Shown: one piece after another, positions 1-10,140 of the stretch
Numbering within the stretch: position 1 is the stretch's first letter
How the letters are laid out: each line of letters starts with the position of its first letter
NCBI RefSeq assembly: GCF_001680005.1
Contig: NC_033567.1
Span: 1,922,001 to 1,986,000, forward strand
Reading direction: 5' to 3'
DNA length: 64,000 nucleotides
DNA from: Plasmodium coatneyi
Lineage: Eukaryota > Apicomplexa > Aconoidasida > Haemosporida > Plasmodiidae
Translations under genes and position numbers: made by a program
Notes under the pieces: generated by a model
Seen by the model: only the letters and a program-made list of their open reading frames with translations
Database searches by the model: none
What the model was told of the DNA's origin: nothing

Positions 1-1
1 T

Positions 2-994
2 GAATACGATAAAAAAAGTCGCCTGTATAATAGGGCTATAACACAGTTGGGGGAGTCCACAGATGCTACGGAAGGCAGCGAAATGGACAACCAAAGTGAC
101 CACCAAAATGACAACCAAAGTGACAACCAAAGTGACAACCAAAGTGACAACGATGAGGAGTATGATCCGAACAAGGTAGACGACATGGACCCCAACAGTG
201 ATATGACAGAATATGATGAAATCCTAGACGAAGTGCATGAGGGGGGGTTCAGAATTTACGAGCTCATCTTCTTCAAACTAGTATCCCTTTCAGCCAACAA
301 AATGACCTATGATGAATTGAAAAATGTTAAAAGGAAGAACATGCATACGCTAGTCGGTACAAATCTCAAATCTAAAGTAATCGGTTCTCATGTTTTTGTG
401 AAAAAAATAACATCAGGTACCATTCTCCCATTTTTTAACTTTGTTAACTTGAAGAACAAATTGAACAACGTAAACAGTAAGGCAAATTATGCCAACCAGG
501 ATCTCTATGTTATTATTATGAAGACCACATTTAATAAAAAAATTACAAGACCAAAGGATGGACTAGTCACCAAAAGTCTACTCTTCAAACATAATGGGGA
601 CTGCATATCTTACTGGTCCATTAAAAATAATCACTACCATTTCACTTGTGATAATAAAGTTATTGAGACGAAAACAATTGAAGAAAAAGCATCTGCCTTC
701 TTCTACGAAAGGACAAGGACAGGACACATCCACTGGGGGGATGAGACAGATTATGATGGCTTCCAAAAAATGTTCAACATTGGTTTAATCACCTTTATTA
801 ATAATAATACTAAGTTTTTTTTTCCTAGGAATACCTACCAAGATTATCCTATCTACTTTTTGATTTACTTCTACTCTGGAATTCACTTCGAGCCAAGCAT
901 TCACATTTCGGTACAGGATGATCAGGAGGTCTGCCGCTCCTCCTACGAGAGGAATAGCATTCCCCCCTCCTTCTTGCAGGTCCCCAAGGAGTAG
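2..994 (+). CDS. C-terminal part of a conserved Plasmodium protein of unknown function (5' truncated)
   Basis: The reading frame is already open at base 2 and runs to the stop at 992-994, so the true start lies left of the window; no in-frame ATG near the edge looks like a natural start. The visible part is about 330 residues. It begins with a low-complexity acidic region holding five copies of a 12-base unit (Asp-Asn-Gln-Ser repeats), then an acidic stretch rich in Asp/Glu. The last 250 residues look folded, with alternating hydrophobic and charged segments and several aromatic-rich strands (for example YPIYFLIYFYSG near the end). I do not recognise the family. The downstream gene is transcribed toward it, so the two share a convergent 3' region. 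Coding status is firm because of length and composition; function is unknown. Confidence 0.75.
   Translation, partial: EYDKKSRLYNRAITQLGESTDATEGSEMDNQSDHQNDNQSDNQSDNQSDNDEEYDPNKVDDMDPNSDMTEYDEILDEVHEGGFRIYELIFFKLVSLSANKMTYDELKNVKRKNMHTLVGTNLKSKVIGSHVFVKKITSGTILPFFNFVNLKNKLNNVNSKANYANQDLYVIIMKTTFNKKITRPKDGLVTKSLLFKHNGDCISYWSIKNNHYHFTCDNKVIETKTIEEKASAFFYERTRTGHIHWGDETDYDGFQKMFNIGLITFINNNTKFFFPRNTYQDYPIYFLIYFYSGIHFEPSIHISVQDDQEVCRSSYERNSIPPSFLQVPKE
86..145 (+). repeat. 12-bp in-frame tandem repeat (DNQS)
   Basis: Five consecutive units of GACAACCAAAGT (the second unit imperfect) encode an Asn/Gln/Asp/Ser repeat inside the truncated protein. Such low-complexity coding repeats are common in Plasmodium and usually vary in copy number between isolates. 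Confidence 0.85.
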
Positions 995-1485
995 GTACGG
1001 CGCCCTACATGGGTTCACATTCCAGTTAAAGTTCCTCCAGTGGGTTGCAGTTAGATTCCCTTTACTGATTCAACTCCTTTGCTGACTCCCCCTCACATGG
1101 CGCAGCATTAAGCCACCCAACCAGCAGAGCATCATCCGTCCTGCTGGATCTACCTTGCGGGGAAAAATCCAAAGAAAAAAAGTTATCACAAGTAACTTCC
1201 AATCGTTTAATTCGTTTTTAAATCGTTCCTTTTTTTTTTTAAACTCGTCGTTTGTTTGGTATGTTTGTGTAGTCTTTGTTTTCGTATCTTTATGCTTTAC
1301 GTTCGCGTATCGTGTCTGTCTGCGCGCCGCCACGTCTTGGGTACCACGTGCCACCAAAACTTGTCTCTTTCAATTTGTTAAAAAAAAATTTTATTTTTTT
1401 GGCCAAGCGGGGAGAAATCAAATATGCAGTGAAGCGTGTCAGGGCGCAAGCACTAATGTGATAATCTGATGACATACCAATGTAT
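995..1485. other. Convergent intergenic region
   Basis: This lies between the 3' ends of two genes facing each other, so it should hold two 3' UTRs. It has A- and T-runs (for example near 1231 and 1380) and no convincing coding exon; the ORFs here overlap in several frames and show no protein-like composition. Confidence 0.6.
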
Positions 1486-3207
1486 TCACGTACCAATGTT
1501 GGAACCGCCGCACCGTTTCCCCCCCGTGAAGAAGAAATAACCCAACTGCGGCTCCAAGTATTGTGAACATATTTTAACCCCCTCCTGCGTAACCAAACCC
1601 GCAATGACCATCTGTGCACACACACCGTAACGATCTGCATTGCAAACCATTCGGTGGAATGTGCTCTCCACTTTCCGCACCGTGTTGAACAAAACGTTTC
1701 TCTGTGCATCTACATAGGAGAGTAAAAAATGCAACCCCTTCGCATCGTCCTGCTCAACCATGTTTGTATCCCCCTCATCATGTGGCGCTGATAATTCAAC
1801 ACGCTTGTTTAATTCCTTTTTAATTTTCCCATTCGGGTCTCTTTCACCAAAATGTAGGAGGTTCACGTGTCTGCCGCACAGGAGTAAATCCCCCCTCGTC
1901 TTCTGCTTCAAAAAATGACGGTAAAGTGGACGGGGGGTCCCTTCTCGAATAGGCTTCAATCCCGAACCGTAGAGAAAGGCAAATTCTAGGAAGTGCTCCC
2001 GCAAGGAATTGTCCCCCCAGCCACTCCATTCCACCCTTCGAATAAAAAGAAAGTTCCAGAAAAAATACACAAAATGGGACAGATCAAACAATTTCCTAAA
2101 TTCATATTTTCGTTTCTTCTTGTCGATAAGTTTTTCGATTTGTTTTTCGTCCTTCATTTTTCTGTTTAGCAAAATTTTGTCCAGACAGTTGGTCGTCGCA
2201 CTATCATTAGGTTGCTCATTTTTCAGGTCCAGCAGGAAGGGTAACCCCTTTCGATCTTTTATAAAGCTCTTTAAAACGACCAGGAATATAAAAATGTGGT
2301 TATAGGGGGGCCCTTCCGTTCGTTTTCCAAGCAGGGCCTCCTTAATCCTCTGCGTGACGCTCCTTGGGCTCAGCATCGTGCAGGTTGCTTCATCCGGGGG
2401 GGGGAAGCGGGGGGCAACCTTCAACTTTAGTTTTTCACCAAGGAATGTTAAAAAGGGACGATCACAATGGTTTTCGTTGTCACATTCACAGTAGTTGTGG
2501 TCAACTCTATTGATGCCGCTGCCCCCCTCTGCGCGAAAGTCTTGGTAGCACTTCGCCAGGAATACAATTTTGTCCCTCCACCTGCCACCGCGAATGTTAC
2601 CGTAATCTACCCTCCGTATGTATTCCTTCAGTTCGTCATAGAGAGACAGAGACAAGTGAGTATAAATCCCCCACTCGGATTTTTCTCTCCTCTTTTTGCC
2701 ACAAGTGTGCAGATACAGGTGGCCTCTCGCACTCACATGTATATAACCTAAGTACCCCTCAGCATGGCACGTTATAATTTTTTTGCCTTTCCTCCTACAT
2801 ATATTTTCAACAGACAAATTGTTCTTTACAGATAAGTTACAGACAATCACGTCGTAGGTGTCCCCATTTGATTCCACCTCGTTCATGTAGTTTAATGGAT
2901 CCTCAACTATACATGTAATATTGGCTAGCTGATTCATTTTCATCAAATTTTCTTTCACCACTTTGCACTTGTACTCATTTAGTATTTCATGCCCTTTGGA
3001 GAAAATATAATATTTTGCATCCTCCGTGGTTACACACGTGTTGTCTACAATGGTGATATTCCTTATGCCACTGAGCAACAACCCCTTTGCAACTTCCAGG
3101 ATGATGAGGCTGCTACCGAGTAGGCACACTGAACTACTCATCAGGATCTCCTGGTGGGTCGTTCCCCACAGGGAAATTTGTCTCGTGAACTCTTCGCCCT
3201 GCTCCAT
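1486..3207 (-). CDS. NEDD8-activating enzyme E1 regulatory subunit (APP-BP1/ULA1-like)
   Basis: A single-exon gene of 573 aa. The N-terminus follows the E1/ThiF pattern: RQISLWG near residue 9, a Rossmann-like strand (VCLLGSS), then IVDNTCVTTEDAKYYIF, and near residue 150 a strand followed by GYLGYIHV, as in the regulatory subunit of the NEDD8 E1. The last 60 residues (AGLVTQEGVKI and a final aromatic strand FFFTGG) correspond to the adenylation fold returning at the C-terminus of APP-BP1. Length fits APP-BP1 (just over 500 aa) and is too long for the SUMO E1 partner AOS1. The middle is divergent and Lys-rich. With a UBA3 partner it would adenylate NEDD8 and pass it to UBC12, supporting cullin-ring ligases in nucleus and cytoplasm. 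The ATG at 3207 is the natural start because the RQ..LWG motif follows at once. AOS1 remains a less likely alternative. Confidence 0.75.
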   Translation of the reverse strand: MEQGEEFTRQISLWGTTHQEILMSSSVCLLGSSLIILEVAKGLLLSGIRNITIVDNTCVTTEDAKYYIFSKGHEILNEYKCKVVKENLMKMNQLANITCIVEDPLNYMNEVESNGDTYDVIVCNLSVKNNLSVENICRRKGKKIITCHAEGYLGYIHVSARGHLYLHTCGKKRREKSEWGIYTHLSLSLYDELKEYIRRVDYGNIRGGRWRDKIVFLAKCYQDFRAEGGSGINRVDHNYCECDNENHCDRPFLTFLGEKLKLKVAPRFPPPDEATCTMLSPRSVTQRIKEALLGKRTEGPPYNHIFIFLVVLKSFIKDRKGLPFLLDLKNEQPNDSATTNCLDKILLNRKMKDEKQIEKLIDKKKRKYEFRKLFDLSHFVYFFWNFLFIRRVEWSGWGDNSLREHFLEFAFLYGSGLKPIREGTPRPLYRHFLKQKTRGDLLLCGRHVNLLHFGERDPNGKIKKELNKRVELSAPHDEGDTNMVEQDDAKGLHFLLSYVDAQRNVLFNTVRKVESTFHRMVCNADRYGVCAQMVIAGLVTQEGVKICSQYLEPQLGYFFFTGGKRCGGSNIGT

Positions 3208-3872
3208 TTGGGACGGGGGTAATACAGAATGGTGCTACGCTTTGCGGTGTTACGTTTGCCAGCACTGCACTCATGACGCTTATATGGCCGCTTCGCCAAG
3301 AGGAACTTTCCCCCATTCTGCTTCCTCCCCAATTTGGCCAAAATGCTACACTTCCATCACGCTGCACAAAAAATAATTCAGCTCCACTGTAATGTACTGT
3401 AGTGTATATTTTTTTTTCCACCAATTCGGGGGATGCTCATTGGCTTGCTATTTATTTTGCCCCTTCACGTCACCCATACGGAGAGGTAACTGCAAGTAGT
3501 GTGGCCCCCCACACATCCACGCGGTAAAAAAGAAGAAAAATAGCAACGTCCCCCTTTTGCAAATTGTTAGTACGTGCCTTTAAAAAAGGGCAACCTGGTG
3601 ATGCCTGTTTTTCCTCCTTTTTTTTTTTTCCCTCCTACATAACTAATTTTTATCACATTGATTAAAAAAAAAAAAGTTACCCGGAGTGTAAGTTCGCACA
3701 TCCGGAACGGAAAAAACAAAAAATTGTCAAATGGTACCAAAAAAAAAAAGGCCTATATTCTTGTCATGTAAAGAATAAAGGGTCACAAATAGGAAACTGT
3801 AAACATGTGTCAGATTAATCGTTTATGGTGTGCAGATCGCATCACCTAACTGCTTGGGATTAACCCCGTTAA
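3208..3872. other. Intergenic region, likely promoter of the NEDD8 E1 subunit gene
   Basis: Both flanking genes run on the minus strand, so this holds the 5' region of the E1-like gene and the 3' region of the next. It contains poly-A/T runs (3618-3630, 3664-3675, 3739-3750). I see no exon or RNA gene. Confidence 0.55.
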
Positions 3873-4874
3873 TTAAAACAACTTGGACGAAGTCCGCTCC
3901 TTCTTCATCCTCTTTTTCCTCCTATTTACGTCCTGCATGTCAATGTAATTCCCGGTCTGCGTTTTGACACCCATCATTTTCTCTCGCTCTCTTCTCTTCT
4001 CTATGTACTTTTTCATGGACTTCTTTCGAAGCATAAGTTCCGGATAATGTACCTTTGGACTTTTGTCGAATTTACCTCCTAAAATTTTTACTTGATGATT
4101 TTCCACAATTTTTCTTTGAAATTTATCCAAGTGGGGTAGAGTCAATTTCCTTATTTCGTGGACCACATTCATGAACTCTTTTTTGGCTTCCGTTTTTTCG
4201 GTAAAAATATTTTTTCTATTTAGTCTGGTGCCTTCATCAGGGAATTGCTTCTTCGTTTTTTGTGCTTGTACCCCATATGATGGATTTTCCCATCCATTGA
4301 TCTTCTCGTTCACTGCATTTGCCTTTGTCTCTTTCGGGAGGGGGGTTTTCCATATGGGAACCTCCTCTTCGTCCTCCTTATAATTTGTCCCCTTTGCAGC
4401 TTTCTTTTTATCCTCCCCTTTTTTCCTCTTTTTATCATCCATTGAGTAAAGGTTGTTCTTTTCATTTGGGTGATTTTTTTCCTTTTTTCTTTTTTTCTTG
4501 TTCATCATGTTTTTCTTCCCCGTGGTTGGGGTGTCTTCCCCATCGCTACTGTTTCCACTGAAGGTTCTACCATTGCGGCTTTCACAGATGGAATTGGCAT
4601 CCTTACCAACACAAGCGTCTTCATGATTCATGTGATGAGACAACATTCGAGAGTGAAACTCCTTCACCTTTTTTCTTCCCCATTCACCATTTGCCTCACC
4701 TTCCGATTCGTCTGAAGTGGTCACCACCCCGTCACCATCTCCTTTTTCAATATCCTCCTTCTCATCGCCAGAATTGGAGGCGAATCCCCACAGTTCGTCC
4801 ATATACCTTTGCAGATCCTTTCCGTTTTTTCCCCCTTGGGATTTTTCCCCTGGTATGCTCTCCTCCTCCGTCAT
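3873..4874 (-). CDS. DUF4602 / C1orf131-like nucleolar protein
   Basis: A single-exon, highly charged 333-aa protein. The first two thirds are acidic and Lys-rich low complexity (DEEEVP, KKKRKKEK runs). The last 110 residues carry a conserved-looking block: VHEIRKLTLPHLDKFQRK, then HQVKILGGKFDKSP, then a basic helix ending in MKKERTSSKLF. The order 'helix, LG(A/G)K..K, basic helix' resembles the C-terminal DUF4602 domain of human C1orf131, a small-subunit processome component, so a role in early ribosome assembly in the nucleolus is inferred. The gene is divergent from the SmE gene upstream. The start at 4874 is the only ATG before a strongly acidic N-terminus. Recognition rests on one motif block, so another nucleolar basic protein is possible. 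Confidence 0.5.
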   Translation of the reverse strand: MTEEESIPGEKSQGGKNGKDLQRYMDELWGFASNSGDEKEDIEKGDGDGVVTTSDESEGEANGEWGRKKVKEFHSRMLSHHMNHEDACVGKDANSICESRNGRTFSGNSSDGEDTPTTGKKNMMNKKKRKKEKNHPNEKNNLYSMDDKKRKKGEDKKKAAKGTNYKEDEEEVPIWKTPLPKETKANAVNEKINGWENPSYGVQAQKTKKQFPDEGTRLNRKNIFTEKTEAKKEFMNVVHEIRKLTLPHLDKFQRKIVENHQVKILGGKFDKSPKVHYPELMLRKKSMKKYIEKRREREKMMGVKTQTGNYIDMQDVNRRKKRMKKERTSSKLF

Positions 4875-5813
4875 TTCTGCTCCTCACTTAAGTAGAGCAA
4901 GGCTTTACAGCAGCTTCAAACTGTTAACTAATTTTTTTTCCTTTTTGGCAGCATGGTACAGCCATAAATATATGCCCGTCCTTGGGGCGCCGTTCGTTTG
5001 TGCGTTTCTTCACTTCCTCCTCCTTTATTCGTTTCTACTCCTATTATTCTCTTCCTCTTTTTTTTTCTTTGCCGCCACGTTTTGTAGGGTCCATTCGCCT
5101 TGCATGGTGGCAAAATTGGCATCCTCGCAATTTGTAGGCAATTTTTAAAAAGATACTTTCTTCCTCGTTTTTACTTTTTTTTTTTTTTTTTTTTTTTTCT
5201 CTGGGGATATACGCGCCCGCCGGGATTAATAGGTCGCCCCAAATGACAGTGTCGAGAAGGCCGCGCGTAAGGAGAAACGCCAACTCAGTTGTGCAGCAAA
5301 AACCGGATAATCAATGCCATCACGCAATTATGTGATTCTACCTTACTGCTTCGAATTTTCTCAACTACCTAATCGTGAACCAACTGACCGGGCAAAAGGC
5401 AGATAAATCTCCCCGTCGCAAAATTGCAGAACGGGAAAAATATTCCCACTTTGTTCATTTACCACCCGGGAGAGCCCACAAGAAACGCTGAAAAATATAC
5501 AAAAAATACGCAGCAAAAAGTACGCAAGAAAATACGCGAAAACACAAGCAAGCACAATTTTTTATGTACGAACAACTTCGCGTTGCCTTCCTTGCTGTCC
5601 CAGATTTTTCCCTACTGGGAAACCCACTGTGTCACCGCCCAAGTGCGTGACGTATGCCCACAGCTGTGTAGGTACAGGAATAAGCCTTTTCCCCCACGGG
5701 TAGGCATCACTGGCTAGGAAGAGGTTGCCACTACCTCCTTGCTTAATGATCATTTTTTTCCCATTTCGGAAGAACCCCCACCCTACTGACGATACAAATA
5801 CCTGTGGAGCAAA
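4875..5813. promoter_or_regulatory. Divergent intergenic region between the DUF4602-like and SmE genes
   Basis: The flanking genes point away from each other, so both promoters must lie here. It holds a pure T run of about 24 bases (5175-5198), a common nucleosome-excluding element in Plasmodium promoters, and a shorter A run just inside SmE intron 1. Short ORFs here have no protein-like character. No specific binding motif is claimed. Confidence 0.45.
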
Positions 5814-6490
5814 ATGGCGGTGTCGAATAAGAAGTTGCAAAAAATTATGACCCAGCCTATAGTAATAAAAAAAAAAAAAAAAAAAAAGGAAAACGAAAAC
5901 GAAAATCCATGCGGATGCACAACTCGGTCTCGCAAAAAGCAATGCTGTTACGTGTCATATATACCAATCCACTTGTTCCCCCCTTTCGCAGAACCAAATT
6001 TTCAGGTTTTTCACGAACAAAACGGTGGTCCAAATTTGGCTCTATGATAAACCAGACACCCGCATTGAGGGAAAAATTCTGGTAAGGCGTTTGCACCGCA
6101 ACACCAGGCGGGGGTGGGCATGCGTACGTAACTTGTATGTATATGTGTATGCGTTTGTTACAGCAGGACACACTTTTCCAACGGTCCACGCCCCACCAAC
6201 TTTTACAGGGCTTCGATGAATACATGAATATGGTGCTAGACGAATCAGCAGAAGTTTCAGTTAAGAAGAACACGAGAAAAGACCTCGGCAAGATTCTTCT
6301 CAAGGGGGACACCATCACGCTAATAATGGAAGCGTAAGAAATGAAGCGACAAATGGGAACAGTGTCTATTACATATGTTTGATGTATCCGTTTGGAAGGC
6401 TTGTTGCCGCTGCAATTGCCCCGCCCCCCTTACACACGCCCCTTTTTTTTGTATTTCTTTTTGTATAGGAAAAAGGAGGAAGAAGAGTAG
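5814..6490 (+). CDS. Small nuclear ribonucleoprotein E (SmE)
   Basis: Four exons join cleanly in phase: 5814-5861, 5992-6081, 6209-6333 and 6469-6490, giving 94 aa; human SmE has 92. Each intron has GT..AG ends. The protein starts MAVSNKKLQKIMTQPI, continues with a strand like the Sm1 motif (VVQIWLYD, RIEGKI), then GFDEYMNMVLD, the SmE signature, and ends the Sm2 motif with ILLKGDTITLI before a short acidic tail KKEEEE. SmE sits in the heptameric Sm ring (with F, G, D1-D3, B) around spliceosomal U1, U2, U4 and U5 snRNAs. The terminal exon is only 22 bases; without it the frame stops just after the Sm2 motif, so the last junction is chosen by phase and the donor GTAAGA. Identification is very secure. 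Confidence 0.95.
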
Positions 6491-7360
6491 GTGCTTCGAA
6501 CGTTTTACTCTCCAGTTATTCCAAATTTGAGACCCACTTTGTGACCGAACCTTTTGAGCAATTCTTTCACTAGTTCTTTAAGACTCTGCTCCCGAAGGGG
6601 GGCTTCATATCGATACTAAAATGTGCGGTGCGAATAAAGCGTCCGCCCTTCCTGTTTGTCGCATTTGATTTAAAAAATAAAACACCCCTATTTTTACGTC
6701 TCTTTTTTTTTTATTTTTTTTTCCCCTTTTTAAATGATTAAAATGTCACAACATATAATGACATGACCACATAACAGTGTGTCATTAAAACGCTTCATTG
6801 TGAAGCTCCACCACAACAACCACTCTCTCACGAATTTAGTATTTTCCCATTTGCTTAACATTCCTGTGGGGAATTTAAAAAGCATCAGCTTTACGACCAA
6901 CTGGCGTTTCTTCTCCAGTTGCTCCCTCCATCCGTGGGTGTCACTTTGGGGCGAATATGATGCTGCCCATTTTTGACCCCATCAAAAGGTGATGGTAAAA
7001 TGGGACAGGGAAATTCACCACAGCTCCCTCAACCCGTGTTTCGTAAGAAGACATTTCACTACGCAGCATGTTTACAAAATAAATTGAGGTCATTTTTTTT
7101 TTTTTTTTTTTTTATTCCTCATGGTCAAAAATGTAAATACTGTACATGCATCCATAGAACTTTAACATAAGTATGTGCCTAACGTTTGGTTCCTTCCATC
7201 TGTGCATTCTGTGCTATCCACAATAGAAACTACGATCACGCTGAGGGAGTGGAAGAGCCTACCTCCTCCGTCCCGCTTTAAGCAACTCCAGGCGAAACAG
7301 CTAAATGTGCCGTTTCGCCAAAAAGTAAAAAATCACCTTGCAGGGTCAGGTAAAAAAAAG

Positions 7361-7392
<32 letters not shown>

Positions 7393-7548
7393 CACCAAGC
7401 TATCGGCAAAGTACAACTCGCGCCAAAAATTAAAATCCCGTTCGTTCGCGAGAAAGTAAAAACCATAACGACAAGCAGCGCCCCCTGGGTAAAACCACGC
7501 TTGAACAGAATCACAAACTCTACGAAGCATATTTTTACATCTTCACAT
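6491..7548. promoter_or_regulatory. Intergenic region upstream of lysyl-tRNA synthetase
   Basis: This tandem spacer contains a T run at 7093-7113 and a 27-base A run at 7363-7389, both typical of Plasmodium upstream regions. The KRS frame is open back to about 7391 but without an ATG before 7549, so that part is taken as 5' UTR. I see no other gene. Confidence 0.5.
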
Positions 7549-9508
7549 ATGTTCAGAGATTTACTCCCCATCCTGAGGTACCATAAAAATTTCGGCAGCC
7601 ACTTTTACAAACAACATTCCTTCCCATTAACAATTCTGAACAAGAATAAAAATATCATCTGCCCGATTAACTGCAAACAGACCTTCACCAAAATGAGTGA
7701 GAAAAAAGAGCATGTGATGGAGGGCGAAAAGAAAGTCGCCAATAAGCAGCAGGCCAAGTAAGCTAACCAATTCGAGAGAGATACGATGAGGAGGGGCATT
7801 CCCCCTACGCCGTACCCCTTTATCCCTGCGCTATATGTGCTTCCTCCGTATGTTTGAGTGATAAGTGGCATATGTGCATACATCCCCGTCGTGTTGCCAT
7901 GTTTTCTGCGTTGCTGTGTTTGTGCGTTGTCACATCGCTACCTAACCACCCCACCACAGGGACAAGAAAAAGGAAGAGGAGGCGGAGATCGACCCACGGC
8001 TGTACTACGAGAACAGGTCCAAGTTCATCCAGGAGCAAAAGGCCAAAGGCATCAACCCGTATCCACACAAATTTGAGAGGACAATAACTGTGCCAGAATT
8101 TGTGGAAAAGTACCAAAACCTGGCCAGCGGAGAGCACCTGGAAAATACCGTTCTAAATGTCACAGGAAGAATAATGAGGGTATCCGCCTCAGGACAGAAG
8201 CTGCGCTTTTTCGACTTGGTTGGTGATGGAGCCAAAATACAAGTGCTAGCCAACTTCGCATTCCATGATCATACCAAGTCAAATTTTCAAGAAGCGTACG
8301 ACAAGATAAGACGAGGAGATATCGTAGGAATTGTGGGTTTCCCAGGAAAAAGCAAAAAGGGAGAATTAAGTATATTCCCCAAAGAAACGATAATCCTCTC
8401 TGCCTGTCTGCACATGCTACCAATGAAGTATGGATTAAAGGACACAGAAATTAGGTGCCGACAGAGATACCTAGATTTAATGATAAACGAATCCGCCAGA
8501 AGTACCTTCATTACCAGAACGAAGATTATTAACTATCTGAGAAATTTTCTCAACGATAGAGGATTCATAGAAGTAGAAACTCCAACCATGAATTTAGTAG
8601 CAGGGGGTGCAAGTGCCAAGCCATTTATTACCCACCATAATGACTTAGACTTGGATCTCTACCTCCGCATTGCTACGGAGTTACCTCTAAAAATGCTAAT
8701 CGTAGGAGGGATGGACAGGGTCTATGAAATAGGAAAGGTGTTCAGAAACGAAGGCATAGACAATACCCATAACCCTGAATTTACCTCATGTGAATTCTAC
8801 TGGGCTTATGCGGACTTTTACGACCTAATCAAATGGTCAGAAGATTTCTTTTCCTCTTTAGTTATGCACTTATTTGGGACATACAAAATAATGTATAATA
8901 AAGATGGGCCAGAGAAAGATCCCATAGAAATAGATTTCACCCCTCCATATCCTAAAGTTTCCATCGTGGAAGAGCTAGAAAAATTAACCAACACAAAGTT
9001 AGAACAACCATTTGACTCTCCAGAAACGATTAACAAAATGATCAATTTGATTAAAGAAAATAAAATCGAAATGCCAAACCCACCAACTGCTGCGAAACTA
9101 CTAGATCAGTTAGCTTCCCACTTTATAGAAAATCAATATCCTAACAGACCTTTCTTCATTATTGAGCACCCACAAATTATGAGCCCCTTAGCAAAATATC
9201 ATAGATCCAAACCAGGGTTAACTGAACGTTTGGAAATGTTTATCTGTGGGAAGGAAGTCCTAAATGCCTACACTGAATTGAATGACCCTTTTTTACAGAA
9301 GGAATGCTTTTCAGCGCAACAGAAGGATAGGGAAAAAGGAGATGCAGAGGCCTTTCAGTTTGATTCTGCATATTGTACGTCCTTGGAATATGGACTTCCC
9401 CCCACCGGTGGCCTTGGCCTCGGTATCGACCGAATCACTATGTTCCTAACCAACAAGAATTGTATTAAGGATGTCATCCTCTTCCCGACCATGCGACCTG
9501 CGAATTAA
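7549..9508 (+). CDS. KRS1: Lysyl-tRNA synthetase, cytosolic (class II), KRS1
   Basis: Two exons, 7549-7757 and 7960-9508 (donor GTAAGC, acceptor CACAG), give 585 aa, close to my recollection of 583 for P. falciparum KRS1. After an N-terminal extension and a Lys-rich stretch comes the OB-fold anticodon-binding domain (GRIMRVSASGQKLRFFDL), then class II motif 1 (GFIEVETPTMN), motif 2 (VFRNEGIDNTHNPEFTSCEF) and motif 3 (GLGLGIDRITMFLT). It charges tRNA-Lys with lysine and ATP. Residues Val330 and Ser346 (codons 8738 and 8786) correspond to the human Gln321/Thr337 positions and match the parasite Val/Ser pair reported to allow cladosporin binding. An alternative ATG at 7693 would give 537 aa; 7549 is preferred on length, and the longer N-terminus may matter for targeting. 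Confidence 0.95.
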
Positions 9509-10140
9509 TTTGACCTCCCCTAATCGTCGTTTTTGCACACCATTTTGCAATCCCCACATTGTGCATATCATTTTGCGCCTCTTTTTCCTTTTTTTTTTTT
9601 TTTTTTTTTTTTTTTCCCAATCACCCCTCTGCGCATTATGTACGTACACATTGGCGCGTTTGTCTACACTTCCCACCAATCACCCGCCATTCTGTGACCA
9701 CCCCCTAACTCAAATACACGTATAACCATCTGGCACATAACACGTACCATACTCCATGTGGTGCTTCTACCCCGCGTGTATATTTCTCCCCGACGTACAC
9801 AAGTTAAACTTTTCAAAAAAGATGAACTTGTAATTATAATGCCGATGCTGTACGTACAGACAAATAATGTGCTGGGCGCTTCGTTTGTATTTGTTCGCCT
9901 AGTGGAGTGCAGGTGTGACTGTTGTGTGAACCGCGGCTGTAGGACTTACCTCATTTGTTCCCTCCCCATTTAGTATCGTCCCATCACTTCACTGATATTT
10001 GCCACTGCAGCGTTCGCGACATTGCGGCACAGACTGCTACGCACGTAGCTGTTGTCCGCCTCTCAACACAACTGGGTCAAACGCTTAACCGTAACTACCA
10101 GTCGATACCTATCACCACCTTTTATTGCCTCCCCTCCCCA
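9509..10140. other. Intergenic region between KRS and a coiled-coil gene
   Basis: It holds the KRS 3' region with a T run of about 27 bases at 9589-9615, then the 5' region of the next gene. The frame of the coiled-coil gene is open upstream of 10141 but the first good ATG is there. No other feature is seen. Confidence 0.5.

Noticed and set aside
5562..6318. Minus-strand ORFs of 126 and 153 codons over the SmE gene
   Set aside because: They overlap SmE exons and introns, with poly-Phe from the A run; not protein-like.
7390..7548. Upstream extension of the lysyl-tRNA synthetase frame
   Set aside because: Open but lacks an ATG and starts inside a poly-A run; taken as 5' UTR.
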